A DNA stretch of 64,000 nt, from assembly GCF_003576645.1 (NCBI RefSeq), contig NC_044916.1, forward strand, positions 4,356,145 through 4,420,144, written 5' to 3'. The first letter of the stretch is position 1. Each line of letters begins with the position of its first letter. The notes beneath the pieces are model-generated. The model did no database searches and had not been told where the DNA came from. It saw nothing but the letters and a program-made list of their open reading frames with translations. Origin of the DNA: Ipomoea triloba (taxonomy: Eukaryota > Streptophyta > Magnoliopsida > Solanales > Convolvulaceae). The position numbers and the translations under genes were made by a program. Positions 48,310-58,700 of this stretch are shown here, in pieces.

Positions 48310-50210
48310 AGACCCCGGCCTAACAAAGGACTAAACAAAGACTTACTGACATTGTTCCCACACTGTCACTAGTGAGACTCGATCTCTGATATTTCTTTTC
48401 AAACTTCACACATGTGACGAATTGAGTTGCCATGTTTGCGTTGTTGCAATATTATAGGCATAGAGATGGGAGGCTTGTTGATCCACTCAAGCCCCTTTGC
48501 ATGCATAATACATCTGTCTGCCGAATTATAGATCATCTATTTTTTTAAAAAAAATATTTTTGTCAAATTTAATCAACCATGTGTTATTAGGATTAGTACA
48601 CTATTTTCTTTTTTCTAAAGATAAGAAGTTGTTGGGTTTTACTGTCAACTGTTATTTCTCTGTTTATTTGCCAGCCAACCACTTTAGTGGTACAACAAAA
48701 CTTTTCCTATGAAAGATTACACTTATTTAAAAGGTTTCCTATGGGAAAATATGCAGCTATAACTTGTATTGAGTGGTTGAAACTCTCATGTAGAGAAAAG
48801 ATAAAAAAAAAAAAAAAAAATTGACATGAATTCGTGGAGCTTGACTCTTACTCGAGTGAAGACTTGACTTAGAACTCTTTAATATGATGCATATATACAA
48901 GATTTCATTTGGCTCACTTAGCAATATGTCTCAAGTTATACGATTAAAGTTAAATTCTTTGGCAGGCCGAACGTTTTGCTACAATGAAAGGATTGATGGG
49001 GAGCTGAGGCGTAATGGGGTTAAATTTCTTGGGAAAGGATTACTATGAGAGTAAGTAGGAATTTAAATTTTATTGCTTAGTGGATAAGAATAGAATTACT
49101 AGAAATTTATATTGTAATGTTTGCTTTATCAAACATTTCATTAATTATACAAATACTTTTGCTTTTCAAAATAAGAACAACACTATATAAAACAAATATG
49201 GCCTTCCATATAGAAGCAAAAAGTCAAAATGAGGGTCCCAATTAGGCCCTCCAAATGGCCCAAAGGAGCTTAATCACGCCCCTCTTTAATGTACACAGAC
49301 AATATGAATAAAACACTGAGTCAAACCCTCTAATTAGATATAGATGTTGATCAAATAGGCAGTTAAAAAGAGGCATCTGGTCAAGCCCTCCTAAAAGAAG
49401 GCAACCAAAGAAAAACAAATCAATAAAGTCAAAGGCATTGTTCATCTCACATTATACTTACTAATTACTATTAAAAAATTGATTGTCATCTTAAGATGCT
49501 ACAACACTACCTAATCGATTAAGGATTATCAAACATTGCTAAAGTAGATGGATTGTTTGAAAAGTAACTTTTTGATTGTCATATTAGAATGTTACGACAC
49601 ATTTACGTTATAATTGTCTGAAAAGTAACTTTTTGTATCTCTAATAATTAGATGTCATCAAAAAATATATATAAATACAGATTACCTAATTCCTTGACTG
49701 CATGTCTGCCCGCTTTTTTAATTTTTTCCTCTCATCCCTATAAAACACTTAGCATCCTTTCATCCACAATATATTTGGACAAATACCAAGCACACCATGG
49801 GATTTGGATTGATATCGTCAAAAAGATTCTTATATAACTTTTTATCTTTGTAATTTCTGTGTAAAAAAAAAAAAAAGTATCATGTGCTTTTTCTAGCACT
49901 TATTGAGACATACACCTTTGGAATGTATGTTTGCATCATGCCCAATCTTAAACTTTTGCATTGGAGCTAGCCTATCGAGTATTCTAGCATTAAGCTAAGG
50001 AGTATTTCGTTCACGGGTTTAATTTTAATTTGTCAACACGGTCTCAATTAAGTCTGTTGCACAAGATCTTTCTATAGTAATTTGAGGAATATTACACAGA
50101 AACGAAGTTAACCTAGTGCGCACTTTTAATAGTAGTTGTGATGTCCCACCTCATCCAAAAGAGAGGAAAAAGATTTAAAAAAAAAAAAAAAAGTGTTTGG
50201 GCATCTCACC
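48310..50210. other. Intergenic DNA without visible gene
   Basis: An Au-SINE-like tail (gttaacctagtgcgcacttt, then gatgtcccacctcatcc) lies at about 50080-50160. The rest is AT-rich single-copy-looking sequence. Confidence 0.4.
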
Positions 50211-50214
50211 TAAC

Positions 50215-50868
50215 ATTAGGTGTGTTAGCGTACAAAACTTTCGATAAACTACTCGTATTTGTGTTCGATAATCGTTCATTTATGTTCATTTATTAAGGTA
50301 AATGAACATAAATGAACAAATTTTAGAGTTCGGTTCATAAACGAACAGAGTCTGAACAGTTGTAGGCTCGTTTGGTGGTCGTTTAATCATGTTCACCAAC
50401 AAGCTCGTTTAGTGTCCGTTTAATCATGTTTACGAACCTGCATCTCAAGCAGTTAAGCATATATATATAGTTGTTGTATTGTTTTTTGAATATAGAGTTG
50501 TTGTGTTGTTTGTTTGTTATATTGTTCATGAACATAGATTTCTAGTTCACAAACAATTTGTGAACATGAACATGTGCATGTGTTTGGTTAGTTATTAAGC
50601 GTTCATGAATGTGAACGAACATGTTCGAAATCATTAATGGACGTGTTCATTAACGAACATGTTCGTGAACGTGTTCCTTAACGTTAACAAACACGTTGGT
50701 GAACATGTTCGCGAACGTTAATAAACAATAATAAACGCTTAACAAATGAATGCAAACATAATTTTAAAAAATCTTAATAAACGAACACAAATATGAACAC
50801 TTCAAAAATCTTAACAAACAAACACAAACAACCTCTATTCGTTTATGTTAGATTCGTTGACCATCTTA
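50215..50868. mobile_element. Degraded hAT-type MITE (GTTCG-rich)
   Basis: Relative of 33132-33835: it starts taggtgtgttagcgtac, shares tttatgttcatttattaagg and repeated cgtgaacgtgttc phrases, and ends catgttagattcg-like. The ends are too decayed to show a target duplication. Confidence 0.6.
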
Positions 50869-51056
50869 CCTCACATATATGCAAGGACATAAATAAAAAT
50901 GATAAAAGTCATAAAAACCATAATGACGGTGTAAAATAGTGCATTGTTGGTTGGTCTGCCAGTACTTTTGGCCCATTATTGACTATGACCTCAATTTAAT
51001 GATCATGGGATTTGACACCACTATTGATCCACATGCATGATAACTGATGATTGTGT

Positions 51057-51058
<2 letters not shown>

Positions 51059-51096
<38 letters not shown>
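51059..51096. repeat. (AAT)n microsatellite
   Basis: About 12 AAT units. Confidence 0.9.
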
Positions 51097-51099
<3 letters not shown>

Positions 51100-51294
51100 T
51101 TCAAAGATTAAAAAATGGTATATCTATCTAAGATTCTGTTTGATTTTTTTTTTATTGTTGTTTGTATTACTATTATTAATTAAATAATAAAATACAGGAC
51201 TATGTTTATATTATTCAGTTAACCAGTCTTAAATAATGTGAGAGCACCAGCGTAAGTGGATTCACCAACACGGTGAGGGTAGCTTTGAGTCTAA

Positions 51295-52075
51295 TTGTGC
51301 ACGCAAATTATACCGTATACCATGGTCCGTTCAAAACGGTGTCGTTTCTTTTAATGAAAAGAAACGGCACTCGTTCGCTCCATTATGTGTAAAGTAACTT
51401 TATTTGTGTAACATATTTAGTTTCATTTTATATACAGTGTTGTTTCATTTAAACACAACTACAGTTTCATTTCGATATAACTTCAGTTTCATTCGACATT
51501 ATACACTCAAATATGTGAAACTGTTATTTAATTTCATTTTATATACACTGTAGTTTCATTAATTACAACATAACTACAGTATCATTTCGATATAACTACA
51601 GTTCATTGGACAATATACACTCAAATATGTGAAACTGTTATTCAGTTTCATTTTATATACACAGCAGTTTCAATTCAACACAACTACAGTTTCATTTCGA
51701 TATATATAACTATAGTTTCATTCAACATTATATATTAAAATATGTAAACCTGTTATTTAGTTTCATTTTATATACACTATAGTTTAATTACAACACAACT
51801 GTAGTATCATTTCGATATAACTACAGTTTCATTGGACAATAGACACTCAAATTTGTGAAACTGTTATTCAGTTTAATTTTATATATATACACTGCAGTTT
51901 CATTTCAACTCAACTACAGTTTTATTTGATAATATAAAAACAAATGTGAGACAGTATCATTTGAGATACACTGTAGTTTGATTTACAAGGTTCCGTTAAG
52001 ATGTGACGGTAGCCGGATAAAGAAACGGCGTCGTTTTTGTACCATGGTCCACGATATAACGACTGAATTGTGCAG
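51295..52075. mobile_element. Element with inverted ends and internal ~114-bp tandem repeats
   Basis: The left end attataccgtataccatggt, then caaaacggtgtcgtttct; the right end, reverse-complemented, gttatatcgtggaccatggt, then acaaaaacgacgccgtttct. Between them, at about 51400-51960, are four to five copies of a 110-116-base unit containing caaatatgtgaaactgttat, cagtttcattttatataca and ctacagtttcatttcgatat. No coding frame of note. I do not know the class; inverted ends plus tandem interior fit a non-autonomous DNA transposon. Confidence 0.6.
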
Positions 52076-52079
52076 TTGT

Positions 52080-53390
52080 GGGCCATATACCATGGGCTTC
52101 TATTATGCTAGGACAAGAAATTTAGTTCGGTTGAGTGATTCTATATATTGTACGGTAATTTAAAAATTGTAAGCTTTGACAATAATAGTAGTCTCATCTG
52201 CATCTTATTGGATCGGAGCTATTAATTAAGATACTGATCCAGGACTCTAACTGATCAATCAAATACATATCTAAGAAAGCTAATATATGTGTAGATTGGA
52301 TAGCTTCACATAAAGACTAACAACTTGTTCTCCAAATTCATCTATTAGATATTTAGAAGGACATCATAAATTTTCTCTTGACCGATATAGTATTGGTGTT
52401 ACACTGTTACTAGACCTAGATTTTTTAATTTTGTTCTAATTGATTATTATTATTATTATTATTATTATTGCAGGCATAAATTGGAGTTTTTAGGATTCAG
52501 CTTTATAATTGGACTTGGATCTTGTGTGGATCTCACTTTGCGATCTCCAACATCCCTCCTGTATCTATCTTTAAAAAACAACCACTCTTCATCACGTTAT
52601 GGAGTATATATATTCATTATTGTCGCCCATTAGTATTTTATCTTTTCAAAATTTTAAATTCATATATTTTACATAGCCTTATCAAAAGAGTATGGAATGG
52701 ATCATCCAATAGTGTCGTGGATCACCTGTCAAAGCTCAGCTCGGCCAGTGAAATCAGAGGGATGGGCTAATCTAATATGTAGTGATAGGAGTAGATATGT
52801 AGATACTATATAGTACAGTATATATGAATATGAGAAGATAAGTAAATATAGGTAGTGAAAAGGTAGGTGGTGGCAGAGATATATAGATAGGTGATTAGAT
52901 AGATGATATGAGTAGATAGATAAGTGAAGTGAAAATTTGTAGGTAATAATAATAAAGATTATAAATAAAGTTATAAGTACTTTTGTATTTGAAAAAATTT
53001 TAAAAACAAAAAAAAAATTGTTTTCCAAACCCTTTGTTAAATTAAAAAAAAAAAAAAAAAACACAGTTTTACGTACAGATGGAAAAATAGAAATTGTGCT
53101 AACAAATTCATTATCTATTTTCAGTTTTCAGTTTTATATTTCTTAAGAAAAATGGAAAATCGAACACACCCTAAATGTATAGTTTCAGTTTTATCTATTT
53201 ATCTTTTTAAGATGATGTTTGATCAGTGACTTTTGTACCATATTATTAGATTCGATACTCATTATCATGTTTATTTGCATACTTTTTTTCCTACCATTGG
53301 ATTCAAATTCTTTAATAACAATAAAATCTATTACATTTTCTCTCCCTACTTTTGAACAATGGAATAAAAAATGATGGAAAATAATAATAA
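52080..53390. other. Intergenic DNA without visible gene
   Basis: Contains an (ATT)n run at about 52443-52470 and a tract rich in tagatagat/gtaggt phrases at 52780-52930. No gene supported. Confidence 0.4.
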
Positions 53391-53397
53391 TAATAAT

Positions 53398-53446
53398 AAT
53401 AATAAAGTCATTATCCTTTTTTGAAAACAATAATAAAGTCATTATC
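53398..53446 (-). mobile_element. Tail-only retroposon insertion
   Basis: The exact 18-bp duplication aataataaagtcattatc at 53398-53415 and 53429-53446 encloses only cttttttgaaaac (13 bases). Confidence 0.7.
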
Positions 53447-53523
53447 TATACATTTAATATGAAACTTTGATAAATATACACATATATGTATGAGTACTTG
53501 TATGTATTATATAATGTTTATCA

Positions 53524-53626
53524 TGGTTGCTGTAGGCGCTAGGCACTAGTCGGGTACTAGAGAAGCACCTAGCCTCTAGGCGGCTACCTAAAGAAAAAAA
53601 TAGTGCACGTGCGTGGATGTACGACA

Positions 53627-53659
<33 letters not shown>

Positions 53660-53782
53660 TATTGCAAGCTAAGGCCGACTCGGCCTAGTTAACTCAGTCG
53701 AATTCGGCCGAGTCGGACGCCTAGGGGGTAATTTACTTCAACCTAGGGGCGCCTAGCGCCTAGGCCAAATTTCGCAACAATG
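53524..53782. mobile_element. 'CCTAGGCG' MITE with inverted ends
   Basis: Left end ggttgctgtaggcgctaggc. The right end, reverse-complemented, has ttgttgcgaaatttggccta followed by ggcgctaggc. The core contains a (GT)n(TA)n run at 53630-53660 and GC-rich gactcggcc phrases. The ends suggest hAT-like ancestry (inference). Confidence 0.6.
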
Positions 53783-53896
53783 ATATTTATTTATTTTAAT
53801 TAATTAATTTTTTATTTTTATTTCAATTTCTATTTACAACTAAATAAATAAACTTTTTTAGGTAAATCTGTTACAATTACCAAGTATTTGATTCCA

Positions 53897-54155
53897 ATGT
53901 TTGAACACTCATCTAAAGCATAGCTACAGTGGAACACTCAATAGGATCGGCTACAACAGAACATTCATCTGGATCGCAACTACAATGGAACACTCATAAG
54001 TAGGGCAACTAGAACGAAGACTCATCCGGAGCCTAGCTACAACTGAACACTCACCCGGAGCGTAGGTACAATGGAACACTTATCCAAAGCTAGCGCAGCT
54101 ACAACAGAACACTCATCCGGAGCGTGGCTACATGAAGACACTCATCCGAGGCCTT
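53897..54155. repeat. ~34-bp minisatellite
   Basis: About seven or eight degenerate copies of gctacaacagaacactcat then ccggagcgta. 54160-54650 after it is moderately GC-rich with a repeated catgccatgtcttgtatgtt phrase and may be retrotransposon-derived, but no domain is readable. Confidence 0.75.
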
Positions 54156-54901
54156 AATAAATGAAGCCGGATACATAAACGTGCCTTCAACGTATCCATT
54201 GAGACTTTGACCGCGAAGAAAGAGAACAAGTTGAGTCTTCTAGAATAGATAGTTTGAGAGAGTATGTTTGATGGAGATAAAGTGATAAGCTGTTTGTAGG
54301 GTATTTATCGGGGCTATGGTTGGATAGACAATATCAAAGATGGTGCGAAAAGAAGAGGTGGTGTCATCGGCCGCCGGCGGTGAATTTTTTCTTTGTAGGG
54401 TTTGTAGTCATGGATTGTTTGTCCATGCTCATCTCGTCTTTGTCGATGACGTTTTGTATGTTGTAGTGGAACATGCCATGTCTTGTATGTTGTAGTACGT
54501 GGAACATGCTATGTCCCAAGCCCTATGGCAGACTATTGAAGTCGCTATTGGGTTTTCTTCTTGGGTACGATATCTGAGTCTTCATAGTCGGCTATAGTCT
54601 TTGCGCCACTACGAGTGAGTATCTTGGCAAAACTAGTGTTTTAATTGGACTTCTTGCAGAAGCCGGCCAAACAATTAGTTTGGATGAATAAAATCTTTAT
54701 CTATTCAAAGGTCTTCGCTCTGATGAGATGAGAGCAATAGTTTTAGGAATAATATTATTATTGATCCATCCAAGATGAAGAGATATATTTAATAGGATAC
54801 AAAGAGTCTTAGTCAAGATAAGAATGGTAAATGGTAATATTCTTAATAATATAGAGGAAGGGAGAATGAGTTATAGTGTGTTTAGAATACTGAGTCATAA
54901 A

Positions 54902-54941
54902 ATATTTATGTATTTTTTTTTTGAAAACATATTTATGTATT
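54902..54941 (-). mobile_element. Tail-only retroposon insertion
   Basis: The exact 13-bp duplication atatttatgtatt at 54902-54914 and 54929-54941 encloses only ttttttttgaaaac (14 bases). Confidence 0.65.
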
Positions 54942-55043
54942 AGTTGATAACAACTTTATATGGAGCTGATAAAATTTGAGATGTTTTAATTATTAGGAGG
55001 TTTGTCTTCATTAAAAATAATTGCAGGTAAGATATATATGTTA

Positions 55044-55341
55044 GGGTCAGTTTGGTTCGCACATGGGAATCGAAATCGGAATGGGTATCAAATACTTGGT
55101 AATAGTAATGGGCTTTGGTGAAAGTATTTAGCATGTTTGGTAGTTGGGTGGGATGAGAATGATTATTAATAGTTAGGAAAGGAAGGAGGAAGGGAAATGA
55201 AATCTTTATTTAATAAGAATATGGATTTCATTAATGGGGTATTCCAAACCCATAGTAGCATTCACAAAACTTATCAACCAAAGACTAACAATCACTTTTA
55301 TACCTATTCCCTATGTCTAAACCCACCAACCAAACACCCCC
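55044..55341. mobile_element. Tourist-like PIF/Harbinger MITE, complete
   Basis: 298 bp with ends GGGTCAGTTTGGTT and, reverse-complemented, GGGGGTGTTTGGTT. TTA flanks it at 55041-55043 and 55342-55344. The outer 100 bases of the left end match the partial copy at 8344-8443. Confidence 0.85.
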
Positions 55342-55786
55342 TTAGTTTCTTTACTACGCCATGCCATATTGCCATGTACTTCAAGCAGCCTTGCAAATGA
55401 TTGCAAGAAGAAATTTTCTTGTAGCTTAGGAAAGAAGAGCATTATAACATTGATGCATGATCACCTCTACCTTGAAATTGTAGCTAAATAAAATGACTAG
55501 CTACTACAATTATTGTAGGATACAGGCAATTCATGGCAAAAATTAAAGTTATTGAATAATAAATAATGAACAATCTTTTCCCTCTAGCTTGCCAAACAAA
55601 ATTATAAACAATGAACAATCTCGCTTGCCAGATATGATTTGAATAATACTCCAAAATGCACAAGTATCTTGGCTTATTTATGTGGATCAAACAACTTGAG
55701 GGCAATTGAGAGTCCATAATAATTACATGACCATCGATACGCAGCAAACTAGTTCATTCTTCTTCCATTTTCGGTGTTGCTTTTGA

Positions 55787-58700
55787 CTATTTAGGCTTGG
55801 CAAGTTTTCTCTTCCGTCCAGGCACTCCAATATGGTCTCCATGTCTCTGCAAAACAAGAATATAGGAATTGAATGGTTAAACAATATGAAATTCAAGTTT
55901 ATAATATAAGTTATATCATAAATAATTCATAAGCTATATATGCACTATTGAGGATTTGGTTACGGAAAATAATGATTAATATTACTAGAAGATAACATGT
56001 TCAAGTTAGATTATAGATATTTACTATTATCTTCACATATTGAAATTTGATACTTCTTTACATTTTAAGTAAATCACTAGCCACTTATCAAAAAGTTTGA
56101 ATATGATCATCATACCTTGAAGCAAAGCCCTTCAAATGGATCGCAAATTGGAAATTCTCTAGGGCAACAATAATTTGATCTTCCACAACAAATACCGTCT
56201 TTATATTCACAACAACTATGAATTAAGCAAACTCCAAAAACTTCATAAGCGCAACAACATGTATTGTCTGGTGGACAGAAAAAACCATCCCCACAGTAAG
56301 TTGGTGTTGGTTGTGGAGGGTGTGGAGGAACTGGAGGCTTTGGTGGAATTGGAGGCTCTGGTGGAATTGGAGGAAGTGGTGGGATTGGAGTTGGAGGTGG
56401 AGGTGATGGGGGTGGAGGTGAGGGGGGCGGAGGGCTTGGTGGTGGAGGTGATGGAGGCGGAGGGCTTGGAGGTGGAGGCGATGGGGGCGGAGGGCTTGGT
56501 GGTGGAGGCGATGGGGGTGGTAGTGATGGAGGAGGTGGGCTTAGTAGTGGTAGCGATGGGGGTGGTAGTGACGGAGGAGGTGGGCTTGGTGGTGGTAGCG
56601 ATGGGGGTGGTAGTGACGGAGGAGGTGGGCTTGGTGGTGGTAGCGATGGGGGTGGTAGTGACGGAGGAGGTGGGCTTGGTGGTGGTAGCGATGGGGGTGG
56701 TAGTGACGGAGGAGGTGGGCTTGGTGGTGGTAGCGATGGGGGTGGTAGTGACGGAGGAGGTGGGCTTGGTGGTGGTAGCGATGGGGGTGGTAGTGACGGA
56801 GGAGGTGGGCTTGGTGGTGGAGGTGATGGGTGTGGTGGTGACGGAGGAGGTGGACTTGGCAGTGGCGGTGGTGGTGACGGAGGGGGTGGGCTAGGTGGTG
56901 GTGACGGATGAGGTGGACTTGGGTGTGGTGGTGGATGTGGTGGTGACGGAGTAGGTGGGCTTGGGTGTGGTGGTAATGGTGTAGGTGGGCTTGGTGGTGG
57001 GGGTGAGCTTGGAGGCGGTGGGTGTGGCAAACTAGGAGGTGGTGGACTAGGCACTGGTGGGGGAGGTGAAGTATAAGGTGGTGGACACGAAGGAGGTGGA
57101 GGTGTTAAAATTGGAATCGGCGATGGAGGCCTTGGGGATGGCGGAGTTGGAGGAATCGGGGGAGGCGATTGAGGTGGAGCAATAGGAGATGGAGGAGGCG
57201 GGGTAAAAGGCTTAGGAGATGGCTGGGGAGACGGAGCTATGCCCGATAGTGAATGGGACTTAGACGTCTCAACACTTATAGACGAATTTGAAAGTAACGG
57301 GACCAAACCTCCCGAAGTCGGTTTAGGCAACCGTGGCAATGAAAAATCTTTAGTGGGATATGATGCCATTGCATTAATTGCACAAGCACCATATCTCAAA
57401 TGAGTATTCCTCCTTACGTATGCATACCCTTCCAACCCCCAAGATGTTCCCCAAGAATTCTTTACAATCCAATAGTCCTGACCACCTGCTGAACCATAAC
57501 CAACTATCAAAACCGCATGATTTATATCATCCGCATCATCCGAACAATCTCCATAGTAGATACCCTGTTTCCAGAATTCAAAAGGATTATTAGTCTTTTA
57601 ACTGTTGAGCATAAATAATATATAACTATTAGTTTAGGCTTTTAGTTGAAATGGAGCACATGTTTCAATTTTAACTATTCTCCAAAGCTATGAAATCCCA
57701 AAATGCAAAACAACTTACACCACTATACAGCTGAAAATCAAGTGCAGAGGCATCAATTGCCACACTAACAGGCTGCTTTGCCACAGCACAAAGCAGTGCA
57801 CTTTCATCTTGTGCAACATCCTTGTACTCATTAATTGTCACATTCTTGACTCCCCCCTGTTCATCACACAAAATGGTGACAAAACTTTCATCAGTAAACA
57901 AAAAATACAAAAATTCAGATTAGTTCAAGATTGTGAAACTAAAATCCATGCCTGTTTGACAGAACAATTCCCATCCTTGCCACTGTATGGGTAATCCTCT
58001 TCTACACTAATCCCACCATTGTGCAGAACCCATTCATATGCATACCCCATATACCCTCCTTCACACCCATCATTCCATGAATCACAATGGATGAGCTGCT
58101 GCTCCGAGAGGCTAACAAGCTCCCCGGTAGCTATGGCGTTTATCCCTTCCATCGCCCCCGTTGCAGAGAATGCCCAACAACTCCCTTCAAACACAAACAA
58201 ACAAACAAACAAACACATAATTCAGCAGTTTTTCACATCAAAATTCACACACAATCAGAGCCACCCCAACCAAATTAATCAGACTATTAGTTTGGTAATC
58301 ACAAGATTACAAATTTCACTGGGATCAGCCTATTGGCCCGTCTCAATCTAAACCTGTCAGCTATGAACAAACTAAGCTAGTCTGTTAAATGCAGGTTTAC
58401 TCAATACACACTATCGTTAGTCATCAAAGTTAAGTTCACAGACAATGAGAAAAGAGGAAACATTTACATACCACATTCTCCTTGGTCCTTAACATGNGCG
58501 ATGGGGGTGGTAGTGACGGAGGAGGTGGGCTTGGTGGTGGAGGTGATGGGTGTGGTGGTGACGGAGGAGGTGGACTTGGCAGTGGCGGTGGTGGTGACGG
58601 AGGGGGTGGGCTAGGTGGTGGTGACGGATGAGGTGGACTTGGGTGTGGTGGTGGATGTGGTGGTGACGGAGTAGGTGGGCTTGGGTGTGGTGGTAATGGT

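Noticed and set aside
51404..51960. CRISPR-like array
   Set aside because: The repeats are long, contiguous and diverged without unique spacers, and this is plant nuclear DNA.
56175..56894. Plus-strand 239-aa Val/Glu/Leu-rich frame
   Set aside because: It is the antisense shadow of the proline-codon repeats in the protease linker; such repeats keep several frames open.
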